A stretch of DNA of 64,000 nucleotides from Daucus carota subsp. sativus (taxonomy: Eukaryota > Streptophyta > Magnoliopsida > Apiales > Apiaceae): contig NC_030386.2 of NCBI RefSeq assembly GCF_001625215.2, positions 38,939,296 to 39,003,295 on the forward strand. Direction: 5' to 3'. The notes beneath the pieces were generated by a model. It did not search any database, had not been told where the DNA came from, and saw nothing but the letters and a program-made list of their open reading frames with translations. Of the stretch, positions 37,460 through 46,856 are shown one piece after another. Positions within the stretch are counted from its first letter, which is position 1; each line of letters starts with the position of its first letter. Both the position numbers and the translations under genes were made by a program.

Positions 37460-37920
37460 GGGGTGTATTGGATTGGGATTTTAAAGGATTTTTTTGCATT
37501 CATGAAATCCGAGGGTATTCGATTGGGATTGTTTGAAATCCATTAAAATCTTGAGGTATTCAATTGGGATTTTAAATTATGCCACAAAATCTGGTGGTAT
37601 TCAATTAGGATTTTAAATTATGCTTTAAAATCCGATGGTATTCAATTGGGATTGTTTAAAATCCATTAAAATCTGATGGTATTCAAATGCTGATGGATTT
37701 TTTTTCATTTCATAAAATGATGGATTTTGTGGCATTCTTCGGTGTATTTTAAGTTTTTTGAAATCCCACCAAATTCAATGGGATTTTGAAGCATTGTACC
37801 TAAATCCTATCAACTCTACGACATTTCATCAAGAATCCGCACAAAATCAAAATCCCATACAATCCATTAAAATCCATAGACTAAAAACAATGCATTAAAA
37901 TCTCAATCGAATACACCCCC
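37460..37920. mobile_element. MITE with long imperfect inverted termini
   Basis: Left end GGGGTGTATTGGATTGGG, right end the inverse of GGGGGTGTATTCGATTGAG. Inside are five or more repeats of the kind GGTATTCAATTGGGATTTTA. The element is 461 bp and non-coding. I could not settle the target-site duplication, so the superfamily is open. It separates the HISN2-like copy from the following small conserved ORF. Confidence 0.7.
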
Positions 37921-37958
37921 GTTAGTGTGAGATGAATGGGCCAACTAGCTCAGGTGTG

Positions 37959-38042
37959 TTGTTGGATGTTGAATGGAAGAATAATGAAACTACGGAAGCT
38001 CTTCTCCAAGGATTAGAAAGACTCAAAAATATTTTCAACTGA
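37959..38042 (+). pseudogene. Conserved 27-residue C-terminal fragment, copy 1
   Basis: LLDVEWKNNETTEALLQGLE, then RLKNIFN and a stop. The same peptide with three changes ends at 51953. Its reading frame is kept in both copies despite base changes, so it was once the end of a protein. I do not recognise the family. Confidence 0.4.
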
Positions 38043-38533
38043 ATGTGAGTATATTTGTGGATTATATGGTTGCAATTTTTTGTGGGGAAGGTGATTTTCT
38101 TTTCCTATTTGAGAACTGAGCAATCAATAATAGAACAAACAACATATCATGAACCTAATGTACGGTGTGTTAAAGGGTAAATTGATATAAGATGAACAAG
38201 TGCGCGCAAAATTTTAACGGTTTGTTCAGGATCTATATTAGATCATATGACCCCAATTTCGTAACATCTTTCCCTATTGTGCATAAAGAACTATTTCAAG
38301 GATACTCATTTTTGTATCTCATGATGGCTGATGCTGTAATATTCAGTTCTTCCGTTTGTTGCAGCTACTCATTTGTATCAAGAAATCATAACGAGACTTT
38401 AGTTGAAGCATGAAGGTAATGTGTCAGGGGAAACATCTCACTACTAAGTACCAATAACTGAAGCAATAGGGATTAAAGAACCCACAACTGGTAAAATTTT
38501 TGACGCGCGACCAAAAATTTAAAAAAGTATACA
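38043..38533. other. Duplicated non-coding DNA
   Basis: Bases 38043-38160 match the stretch after 51953. Bases about 38330-38415 recur at 43740-43810 and 53100-53170 (ATTCAGTTCTTC...ACTCATTTGTA..AAGAAATCATAACG). No gene. Confidence 0.5.
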
Positions 38534-38642
38534 TGGAGAAGCGAGGAATCGAACCTCGATCCTTGTTTCTGTGAGAAACATTCACACATCATTGTAAGAA
38601 GTGGAAATTCAAATCGGTGCTCTACCATTGAGCTACTTCCCC
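38534..38642 (-). tRNA. tRNA-Ala-like element A, anticodon loop CAC, with insert
   Basis: Read on the minus strand: acceptor GGGGAAG pairs with CTTCTCC (with G3:U70, the alanine identity pair), D arm GCTC-AATGGTA-GAGC, anticodon arm TGTTT-CTCACAG-AAACA, variable loop of five, T arm CGAGG/CCTCG, discriminator A. An insert of about 40 nt separates the D arm from the anticodon arm. A run of six T follows 9 nt downstream of the 3' end. Anticodon CAC would be valine, at odds with the alanine-type acceptor. Confidence 0.45.
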
Positions 38643-38904
38643 ATATAATGATTTTTGTTTGGTTTTATATGTTATCTTACCAAATACTAACATAGCTCAA
38701 TTTTTTTTTTTTTATAGATGTGTGAATGAAAATTTTACTGAAATTATATGAAGTAATCTGTTTTTAAAACTGCACTATGAACTAATATAATCATCTTCAT
38801 TTAACAGCTGATGAATTAGTAATTAAGAAATTTGATCAAACCATTTTGCAGGGTAGAGTGAAATAGGAAGACAAAGGGTTGGTAATGATGGATTTTTGTT
38901 TCAG

Positions 38905-39165
38905 TGAAGAGGAGGCTAATGAGTTATGTCGAACTCTGGAAGACAATGAAGAAATTTCACGGACTGCATCAGGAATGGTCGATGTTCCATATCATGCAAT
39001 GATTTCATATTCTGTGAGAGAAGAGACTATGGAAGAGGACTTGACTATTTTTCCGCAAATATTTTCAAGATCAGGCATTGGGGAAAAAAGAGCAGACTGC
39101 AAGGAAGCTGTAGTAAACATGTTTTTTAGAAAAATCATAAAGGAAATTGTAGATAGAACTTAGTT
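38905..39165 (+). pseudogene. HISN2 last-exon copy 2 (HisE fragment), frame open
   Basis: From an acceptor-like TTTGTTTCAG, the frame EEANELCRTLEDNEEISRTA continues through MVDVPYHAM and ends SRSGIGEKR. It is the C-terminal part of the pyrophosphatase domain. Unlike the other copies it has no frame break over this part, but substitutions such as DVPYH for DVLYH suggest relaxed selection. About 100 bases downstream come the HISN2-type 3' UTR motifs (CTGTAACCTTGATTTTGTAT). Confidence 0.65.
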
Positions 39166-39621
39166 AGATAAGTGAATAGATAGATAGATGGGATAATTTA
39201 AGAGATATTCTATTTCTAGACTGGCCAGGACTTGCAAACTCCTGTCTGTAACCTTGATTTTGTATTATATTTTGATATATTTTGTTATAAACTCGGTGAA
39301 TCATCTGAGGTAATCTTTAGAAGCATCAAGCGCATATTTGATTGTCCTTGTTTAGATTTCATCAATGTAAGCACTCCAAGAACCCTGATTCTGAATCTAA
39401 AGAGCTAACACTTTTGTTTTTCTATGTCATCTAACACGCGAGATGAAGGAAAATAGGCTGCATAAACTATATAGAACAATAACGAAAAAGCAAAATAAAG
39501 CCAAAAGTTAGGAAAAATATACATAGAGAACTGAAGTTCCATGAACTAATTTAAAGAGCATCGAAGATAAATGAGATTCGACTATTTAAAAAAAATATCA
39601 AAAATCTTAGGGAAAAAACAA

Positions 39622-39722
39622 TGGAGAAGCGAGGATTCGAACCTCGAACCTTGTTTCGCATGAAACATTAACATCCGATGAAATTGGATAATTTTTTTGC
39701 TCTACCATTGAGCTACTTCCCC
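39622..39722 (-). tRNA. tRNA-Ala-like element B, shortened anticodon loop
   Basis: Same acceptor, D and T arms as element A, with G3:U70. The anticodon stem TGTTT/AAACA closes a six-base loop CATGCG, one base short. The insert (31 nt) can itself pair as TTATCC/GGATGTTAA. A run of six T lies 4 nt downstream. Confidence 0.42.
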
Positions 39723-39761
39723 AATTAATTAGTCTTTCTGTTTGTATCTATAAATTAACTA

Positions 39762-39996
39762 CTCCTTCCATTCCAAAATAATAGTCGCTTTGACTTTTTG
39801 CACGTATTTTGAGGTGCATAAAAAACATATTTGTAAATATTATTTTTCAAATTTTCTTTTTTTGAATAAAAATAGGGATGTTAAACTTTTATTCAGAAAA
39901 AGAAAAATTCAAAAATAATGTATAGAAATATGTTTTTTTTACACCTCAAACTACGTGCACAAAGTCAAAGCGACTATTATTTTAGAATGGAGGGAG
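39762..39996. mobile_element. Stowaway MITE
   Basis: CTCCTTCCATTCCAAAATAA at the left is the inverse of the right end TTATTTTAGAATGGAGGGAG, and TA flanks both ends (39760-39761, 39997-39998). The arms continue pairing (TAGTCGCTTTGACTTT with AAAGTCAAAGCGACTA). 235 bp, non-coding. Confidence 0.92.
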
Positions 39997-40060
39997 TAAA
40001 TGGTATGATATTTGAAACTTATTTTATTTATAATTATATGAATGAATAATTAATTTGTAG

Positions 40061-40086
40061 TTTGCTCTACCATTGAGCTACTTCCC
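40061..40086 (-). repeat. 5' fragment of a tRNA-Ala-like element
   Basis: GGGAAGTAGCTCAATGGTAG on the minus strand, the acceptor and D arm only. The rest is missing. Confidence 0.6.
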
Positions 40087-40324
40087 AATTCATGAATCTT
40101 CTTTGTTTGTATCAATAAATTAACTAAATAGTAATATAAATGAATGGATAATTAAGTGAAATTTTATGAAGTACTAAGTTTAAACTACACACAGTTTTAA
40201 GCCTGTTGCAACAAGCTGTTATTAAGCTTGAGGTGCACATATGGCAAAGTTGTCTCTTTTTTCTCCTTATATCTGGACATTTTTATATTCATTGCTAATT
40301 ATGTTTGAAATTTTTTGTTGCCGT

Positions 40325-40400
40325 GAGGAGGCTGATGACTTATTTCAAACTCTAGAAGACAACGAGCAGCACAGACTGCATAAAAAATGGCTAATGAACA
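40325..40400 (+). pseudogene. HISN2 last-exon copy 3, short remnant
   Basis: EEADDLFQTLEDNE after an acceptor-like TTGCCGTGAG, then frame loss. This marks the left side of the block carrying the first F-box gene. Confidence 0.55.
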
Positions 40401-40681
40401 CTTGTTCCATTGTATGTTAAATTCATTACCGACACAAATACTTGCATTAACATTTGTCAGTACTAGTAAGTTAGGGATTAGAGAGGCCCACAGTTGGATT
40501 AAAGCAAACATATGGGAAAGTCCTGTCATGTTCACTTTGGTAGAGTTACAGCCGAATGCGAGAAGCTGCTAGATGGTCCGGTTTGTCACCAGAATTAAAA
40601 AAGACGGTGTAGAGAAGCCACAAATCAAACTTTGTTTAAGCATGAAACATTTATGCAATCTATTTATAAAAAAAAATGATA

Positions 40682-40788
40682 TGGAGAAGCGAGGAATCGA
40701 ACCTCGATCTTTGTTTCTGCGAGAAACTTTCACACATTCTGTAAGAAGATGAAATCGAACCGGTGCTCTACCATTGAGCTACTTCCCC
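40682..40788 (-). tRNA. tRNA-Ala-like element C, anticodon CGC (Ala)
   Basis: Acceptor, D and T arms as in element A, G3:U70 present. Anticodon arm AGTTT-CTCGCAG-AAACA gives CGC, an alanine anticodon with T33 in place. Insert of about 38 nt. A run of nine T lies 5 nt downstream. Of all copies this one and its twin at 46186 come closest to a consistent alanine tRNA. Confidence 0.48.
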
Positions 40789-41324
40789 ATTTAATTAGTT
40801 ATATTTGTTTTTAAATATTAAGTTGTTGTCATAATCAGCCACTTGACTTAGCGTAGGAGCCTGGAGGTGATTGGAGGTCCGAAGAAAATAAGATTTTAAG
40901 CATGCTTCGGGTCTTATCATTAGTGAGGTTACAACAGAAGCTAGTCGAATGCTCGAATTGGGATCTGGCTGCTCTTGTTGGAGGACTTGCAAACTGATCT
41001 ACGGTTTCTCTGTAACCTTGATTTTGTATTATATTTAGTTATAATACTAATAATGGGGATACGATTAATTATCAGGTTGATTATAAGGAGGACAAGGAAA
41101 AGAAGTTTAATTGACACCTGTGGAATATAGTAAACAAAACCTTTACTGGTTTCCAAACCATCAGACTAAATATAAATGCAATACATATACAAATTAAAGG
41201 GTAAATGGAGAAGCGAGGGGCTGATATATGTAATATCAGTATTCACTTGACCAGTTCAACTTATTTATTAGCGACGAAAAGAGAGAAATACAAAAGAAAG
41301 CAGCAGAAGCCAATTTTACAAGAT

Positions 41325-42452
41325 TTAAGTATATGACTCTTCACCAAGCAAGCCCAAGCTCTCCACGAAAGGACTTGCTCCTATTCCCCGAGTAAATGGT
41401 CCAATGTCAAGAGCTGAACATAAGTCCAATAAATCATCAATGATCTCTGTTGGCTCACCCTTCTCAATATCGTAGGACTTAAATCCATATGGATAGCATC
41501 TTTTCAATATTATTTCATGATTACTCATAAAACATACGGGATCTTGTTCAATATTCTCAAGATCAAGTCTAAATTTGTGCGTCCAAACATCCGCATCTCC
41601 TAGTAGCCATATGTCAAGAAAAGAGGGGCAGCCATTAACATAGTCGAACCCGAAAAGAAACAGGTCACTGAAATTTTGAACAAGGGTGATAGAATTCACT
41701 AGAGAACGATATTTCAATGGCATCATAATCTCTTGCATCATCTCACTCTCTATGTCAAAACAAGCAATAGATCCTCCTGTCCCATTCCAATAGGCAACAC
41801 CATTCACGATAACTGGTTTATCAATATTTCGGGATAGTGGGAGCATGCCTTTGCTAACCGTCTTCCAAGAAGTCTTCCAAGAATTAGTACTTAAGCTATA
41901 AACAAGCACAACAATTTTGTCCGAAATATATCTTCCAATTTCATCATAAGGTCTCACAGTATTGATTACCTTGTAATCATTCATCTTATGTACATATCCA
42001 AAAGCTAAACCCGTGGCGTCAAAACTCCCGCCCGATGATGGATCAGGTATAGGACAACGGGGACTGGTTTTAAATTTTCGAATAACGGGGTTCCAAAGAA
42101 AAATCCGCAGCGGCCTCGGATTATTATGACTCAAATGACTTAAACATATAAGACCATTCGATATTCCAAGTACTTTTGCATGCTTAAAATCTTGAGGAAA
42201 GGGCAGGGAAGAATATTGGTTAAATTGCTTGTCGTTGACACATAAGGAAATAGGCCTATTACAATAGTTGGTGTGAAAAAGAATATAAGCAGGAGTGTTG
42301 TTCTGATGATACCAAGAGAGAGCCTTGTTAAAGTCAGGACTTTGTATTAGACGATACCATGATTTTTGAACTAACATGAGTCTGATAAGAGATGGTACAG
42401 GAAGTCTTTTGAGAATCTCGGTCAAGATATCTTCAGAGAAAGAAGCACCCAT
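41325..42452 (-). CDS. F-box protein with F-box-associated domain, copy 1
   Basis: A 375-residue intronless F-box protein, probably a substrate receptor of an SCF ubiquitin ligase. The F-box is at residues 5-46 (FSEDILTEILKRLPVPSLI, then KSWYRLIQSPDF). The rest is an F-box-associated beta-rich domain with the usual signatures LGISNGLICL, LWNPVIRKFKT, GLAFGYVHKMNDYKVI and VYSLSTNSWKTSWKTV. Many plant relatives (CPR1 type) control defence proteins, but the target here is unknown. A second copy at 46857 is nearly identical. The start ATG lies about 50 bp after a TATA box. Both frames are open, so both copies may be active. Confidence 0.9.
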   Translation of the reverse strand: MGASFSEDILTEILKRLPVPSLIRLMLVQKSWYRLIQSPDFNKALSWYHQNNTPAYILFHTNYCNRPISLCVNDKQFNQYSSLPFPQDFKHAKVLGISNGLICLSHLSHNNPRPLRIFLWNPVIRKFKTSPRCPIPDPSSGGSFDATGLAFGYVHKMNDYKVINTVRPYDEIGRYISDKIVVLVYSLSTNSWKTSWKTVSKGMLPLSRNIDKPVIVNGVAYWNGTGGSIACFDIESEMMQEIMMPLKYRSLVNSITLVQNFSDLFLFGFDYVNGCPSFLDIWLLGDADVWTHKFRLDLENIEQDPVCFMSNHEIILKRCYPYGFKSYDIEKGEPTEIIDDLLDLCSALDIGPFTRGIGASPFVESLGLLGEESYT

Positions 42453-42500
42453 TGTTGTTTGATATTGAATATTGATACCACGGCAAACGATGAATGTACA

Positions 42501-42510
42501 TTATTTATAG
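42501..42510 (-). promoter_or_regulatory. TATA box of F-box gene 1
   Basis: CTATAAATAA on the minus strand, about 50 bp upstream of the ATG and 17 bp from the terminus of an hAT element. Confidence 0.6.
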
Positions 42511-42526
42511 ATAGTTGGATCAAAAT

Positions 42527-42767
42527 TAGGGTTAAAAATGGGCAGCCCGTCTTAAACATTTAAGGGGCCTCGGCTGATATAAAAAACTTGGGCCCATAAT
42601 TTAATACTATCAAAATTTAATTTTTTTATAGGAATTAGAATTACCCATTTTTGAACAGGGCATCTCATTGCTGATATAAAAAACTTGGGCCCATAATTTA
42701 ATACTATCAAAATTTAATTTTTTTATAGGAATTAGAATTACCCATTTTTGAACAGGGCATCTCAGAA
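42527..42767. mobile_element. hAT left end upstream of F-box gene 1, with internal tandem repeat
   Basis: TAGGGTTAAAAATGGG starts right after ATCAAAAT, as in the full element at 48081. The interior then departs from that copy, and a 97-bp unit starting CTGATATAAAAAACTTGGGC is present twice (42574 and 42671). The right terminus cannot be found, so this copy is truncated. Confidence 0.6.
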
Positions 42768-43172
42768 TGAGATGCCCTCAATTTTTCTTCTCCCTCGTCT
42801 TCTTTTTCTGGTTCCTAAATCCTACACATCAAAACAAATTTGTCATTACATAAACATAAGATTCATATTTCAGAAACACAGGGGCGGAAAGAAGCAATTT
42901 GGTGTGCATCTAACAGTGTAATCAATTACATTAAGCAACCATTTGTAATCAATAGAGAGATTTTGCACCTTGACATTTTTGATTAGGGCTTCAATGGACA
43001 TGAGTTTTCGAGCAATGGAAAGCTCATGAATTCACTCTCTTCCATGCCGAAATCCCACTGAATTTCCACTTCACTTTAGGTTGCATCACAACAATCGAGT
43101 TTATAGTTATTAAATGTTCGGATACAATGATCTCTTTATGGGTCATTGTACATTCTACCAACTCAGGATAAT
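42768..43172. other. Intergenic, nothing recognised
   Basis: Short unique stretch between the F-box promoter side and the next duplicated block. A 68-codon minus-strand frame at 43024-43230 has no family features. Confidence 0.4.
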
Positions 43173-43470
43173 CGTACCAGCCGGGGCCTAAAGCGAAAAA
43201 TAAAATAAGAAGTCGCAAGTTCATCTTCACATGCAGTCATAAATTTTCTGGGAATCATATGTTAAGTCTTAGAAAACTGATCTTTGAGGGAAAAGTACAT
43301 AGTACTAATATGTACCTCTAGCGTACCTTGACGCAACAAATTATTGTTTAGACTAGAGGATACTAGATGTAAAAGGTCCGATCTGCCCAACACCCAAAAA
43401 CCAAACCCAAAATACTATTTTCAGTGAAGATCATAATGCCTTTCAACCAAAAATTAAGAAAAAGCATGTG

Positions 43471-43517
43471 TGGAGAAGCTATGGATCGAACCTCGGACCT
43501 TGTTTTTCTACTTCCCC
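43471..43517 (-). repeat. Internally deleted tRNA-Ala-like element D
   Basis: Has the 3' T arm and acceptor (CGAACCTCGGACC, TGGAGAAGC in plus sense) joined straight to the 5' acceptor end CTTCCCC; D arm and anticodon arm are lost. Confidence 0.6.
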
Positions 43518-44162
43518 ATTTGATGATTTGCATTTGTTTTACATGTGAATTAACTGAAATTATATGAAGTAATCTCTTATAAGAGAAACCGTCGCTTATT
43601 CTAACTGAAATTAAGGATTTATTTCTTCTCTTTCCGGGTTACTGGGCTTCTTGCTCTTTTGTAAAGGATCACTGGGGTTTATGACCCCGACGGATGGAGG
43701 AAACCAACTACAGGCAAGATTAAGGTTAATACTAATGCTTCAATATTCAGTTCTTCTGTTGTTACAGATACTCATTTGTAGCAAGAAATCATAACGGGAT
43801 TTCAGTTTGTTTTTAAAACTGCACTTATTGGAGGAAATGCGAACTGATCTATAATTGTCTCCTACCTTTTATTTGATTGTCCTTTTTAAGGTTTCATCAA
43901 AGTAAGCACTCCAAGAACCTTGCTTCTGAATCTAAAGAGCTAACACTTCTGATTTTTTTTTTTGTGAGCCAACACACCTGATAAAAGGAAATAGACTTCA
44001 TGAACTATATAGAACAATAAAGAAAAGGCAAGATAAAGCCAGGAGTTATGAAAAATATACATGGAAGAGTGTGGTTCTGTGAACTAATCTAAAGGGCATC
44101 GAAGATAGATGAGATTCAACTATTTAATAGAAGAACAATCAAATCTCAGGGGAAAAAAAATA

Positions 44163-44256
44163 TGGAGAAGCGAGGATTCGAACCTTGTTTCGCATGAAAC
44201 ATTAACATCCTAAGAAATTAGATAATTTTTTTGCTCCATCATTGAGGTACTTCTCC
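44163..44256 (-). repeat. Decayed tRNA-Ala-like element E
   Basis: Retains the general plan and a T-run downstream, but part of the T arm is deleted and the acceptor and D arm have changes. Confidence 0.5.
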
Positions 44257-44414
44257 AATTCATGAGTCTTCTTTGTTTGTATCTATAAACAAACTAAATA
44301 GTAACAGAACTAAAACTTATTTCATAGTAGTGTAAAACTGAAAAAAGCAAGCAAAACCAATTTTACTTCCTGATTTGCTCTATGCATGAAGCAAGGATAA
44401 GCGCCAGCAATATG

Positions 44415-44450
44415 TGGAAGAGGATTCGAACCTCTAACCTTGTTTCTGCC
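44415..44450 (-). repeat. 3' fragment F of a tRNA-Ala-like element with compensated T arm
   Basis: The T stem is AGAGG/CCTCT where other copies have CGAGG/CCTCG: both partners changed, which points to past selection on pairing. Confidence 0.5.
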
Positions 44451-44487
44451 AAAAAAATAGTGTAAAACACAAATATAAATAAATTCA

Positions 44488-44592
44488 TGGAGAAGCGAGA
44501 ATTCGAACCTCGAACCTTGTTTCAGCAAGAAACAGACCAAAATATGATCAATTCACAATGTGTTAATGCTCTACCAGTTGAGCTACTTCCCC
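44488..44592 (-). tRNA. tRNA-Ala-like element G, anticodon TGC (Ala)
   Basis: Acceptor GGGGAAG/CTTCTCC, D arm GCTC-AACTGGTA-GAGC, anticodon arm TGTTT-CTTGCTG-AAACA with T33 and anticodon TGC, and a seven-base T loop. The T stem has one mismatch (CGAGG/TCTCG). Insert of about 34 nt. No T-run follows closely, so termination is doubtful. Confidence 0.4.
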
Positions 44593-44632
44593 GCTGATAC
44601 AGCTAGGATATGACAATTTACAGCTATTATAA

Positions 44633-44656
44633 TGCTTTACCAATCGAGCTACTTCT
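44633..44656 (-). repeat. 5' fragment H of a tRNA-Ala-like element
   Basis: D arm region AGCTCGATTGGTAAAGC on the minus strand with part of the acceptor. Confidence 0.5.
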
Positions 44657-44817
44657 TCAATGTAGTTATTATATATCTTTGTTTTATCCTTGAATTCAGT
44701 ACTAGATGATAATGCATATGAAAATATTAAAAATAGTTCCTTGCAACATGATTTAGAAATAATTAGTTCTGTTGAATCCTTGCAACATGATTTAGAAAAT
44801 GGTAATAAAAAAAATAA

Positions 44818-44938
44818 TGGAGAAGCGAGGATTCGAACCTCGAACTTTGTTTCTGCATGAAACAATTGTATCGAAATTGTACCGAAATTGTACCAACAAT
44901 TGATATGATTATGTGCTCTACCATTGAGCTACTTCCCC
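44818..44938 (-). tRNA. tRNA-Ala-like element I, anticodon TGC, longest insert
   Basis: Complete acceptor, D and T arms with G3:U70. Anticodon arm TGTTT-CATGCAG-AAACA: anticodon TGC but A instead of T at position 33. The insert of about 50 nt has a repeated GGTACAATTTC unit, so it has grown by slippage. A run of seven T lies 6 nt downstream. Confidence 0.42.
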
Positions 44939-45369
44939 GATGATATTTTAAATGTGTATTCATTTTATGTAATGTTCACTTTAATATAATGAGAATCATT
45001 TGAAGCTTATATGAATCAGATAAGGACGTGATATTCTATTCTGGAAAAAAAAATCATATTGTTACTAATTGATATTAACGAAGCATAAATTTTCTCTGGA
45101 AGAGTTTGCAATATTTAAAACTGATGTCTAACCGCGTTCTGATATTTTTCCCAGTACATCTCAGTTCTGTATTCCGACAATAAGTAGTAGCGCACTAAAC
45201 TTGAGTACTTAAACCATTGTTGAAGTTTTTTTTTGTTCTTTAAATTTGTGGAAAGGAGGTACTTTCTATTGAACTAGAATATGATCGGTTTTGAATTGAG
45301 AATTTGATGTGACATTTGTCGAGGTAGTAGTCTAGGTGTCTAACAACTTACAATATTGGAATAATTATA

Positions 45370-45414
45370 TGGAGAAGCGAGGATTGGAACCTCTAACCTT
45401 GTTCCAGCAAGAAA
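45370..45414 (-). repeat. 3' fragment J of a tRNA-Ala-like element
   Basis: T arm, acceptor 3' strand and part of the anticodon arm; no D arm. Confidence 0.5.
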
Positions 45415-45551
45415 CGACAAAAAAAGTGATCCAAAGAGGTTAATATGCATAATGCGAAATTTATGTTGTGCAACAAAATGGATGAACCTTGTTTAGGGAG
45501 CCGGCTGCCCTATTTAATAGAAGAATTATTAAATCTCAGGAAAAAAAAATG

Positions 45552-45652
45552 TGGAGAAGCGAGGAATCGAACCTCGAACCATGTTTCGCATGAAACACTA
45601 ATATCCTAGACATTCGGACAATTTTTTTGCTCTACCATTGAGCTACTTCCCC
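45552..45652 (-). tRNA. tRNA-Ala-like element K, shortened anticodon loop
   Basis: All arms present with G3:U70; six-base anticodon loop CATGCG as in element B. The insert pairs TGTCC/GGATA. A run of nine T follows. Confidence 0.42.
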
Positions 45653-45775
45653 AATTCATGAGTTTTCTTTATTTGTATCTATAAACTAACTAAAATACTA
45701 ACATAACTGAGACTTTTTTCCTTCCTTTTTTTCTGCTAAGTAGTGTAAAACATGAAAAAGCAAGCAAACAAAATC

Positions 45776-45799
45776 TAACAATTGAGCTACTTACCCTTT
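45776..45799 (-). repeat. 5' fragment of a tRNA-Ala-like element
   Basis: AGTAGCTCAATTG on the minus strand only. Confidence 0.4.
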
Positions 45800-45851
45800 G
45801 GTATATTTTGTAAATTTTTGATTTAAGAATATAATTATTTAGTACTAAATA

Positions 45852-45900
45852 AACTCTAGAAGACAACGAGCACCACAGACTGCATAAAAAATGGCTAATG
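45852..45900 (+). pseudogene. HISN2 last-exon copy 4, short remnant
   Basis: ACTCTAGAAGACAACGAGCA, identical in kind to the remnant at 40350. It marks the exact junction where block C copy 1 ends and the second F-box block begins. Confidence 0.5.
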
Positions 45901-46185
45901 AACACTTTTTCCATTGTATGTTAAATTCATTACCGACACAAATACTTGCATTAACATTTGTCAGTACTAGTAAGTTAGGGATTAGAGAAGCCCACAGTTG
46001 GATTAAAGCAAACATATGGGAAAGTCCTGTCATGTTCACTTTGGTAGAGTTACAGATGAATGAGAGAAGCTGCTAGATAATCCGGTTTGTCACCAGAATT
46101 AAAAAAGACGGTGTAGAGAAGCTACAAATCAAACCTTGTTTAAGCATGAAACATTTATGCAATCTATTTATAAAAAAAAATTAGG

Positions 46186-46292
46186 TGGAGAAGCGAGGAA
46201 TCGAACCTCAATCTTTGTTTCTGCGAGAAACTTTCACACATTCTGTAAGAAGATGAAATCGAACCGGTGCTCTACCATTGAGCTACTTCCCC
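46186..46292 (-). tRNA. tRNA-Ala-like element L, anticodon CGC (twin of C)
   Basis: Duplicate of the element at 40682, with one mismatch in the T stem (CTCAATC in place of CTCGATC in plus sense). Anticodon CGC with T33. A run of nine T lies 7 nt downstream. Confidence 0.42.
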
Positions 46293-46856
46293 ATTTAATT
46301 AGTTATATTTGTTTTTAAATATTAAGTTGTTGTCATAATCAGCCACTTGACTTAGGGTAGGAGCCTGGAGGTGATTGGAGGTCCGAAGAAAGTAAGATTT
46401 TAAGCATGCTTCGGGTCTTATCATTAGTGAGGTTACAACAGAAGCTAGTCGAATGCTCGAATTGGGATCTGGCTGCTCTTGTTGGAGGACTTGAAAACTG
46501 ATCTACGGTTTCTCTGTAACCTTGATTTTGTATTATATTTAGTTATAATACTAATAATGGGGATACGATTAATGGTCATATTGATTATAAGGAGGACAAG
46601 AAAAAGAAGATTAATTGACGCCTGTGGAATATAGTAAACAAAACCTTTACTGGTTTCCAAACCATCATACTAAATACACATCCAAGAAGCTCGGACACAA
46701 AATATAAATGCAATACATATACAAATTAAAGGGTAAATGGAGAAGCAAGGAGCTGATATATATAATATCAGTATTCACTTGACCAGTTCAACTTATTTAT
46801 TAGCGACGAAAAGAGAGAAATACAAAAAAAGCAGCAGAAGCCAATTTTACAAGAAT

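Larger units (their letters stand above)
43173..45851. repeat. Duplicated block C, copy 1 (partner 52541-55121)
   Basis: The block starts at GTACCAGCCGGGGCCTAAAG and ends at CAGTACTAAATAAAC-like sequence, and matches 52541-55121 almost throughout with small indels. It carries seven tRNA-Ala-like elements or fragments and HISN2-type flanking pieces, but no gene for a protein. Confidence 0.85.

Noticed and set aside
40387-40572. 61-codon ORFs at 40387 and 45891, with antisense partners
   Set aside because: They lie in duplicated HISN2-flank DNA, show no family features and their conservation is explained by the recent duplication.
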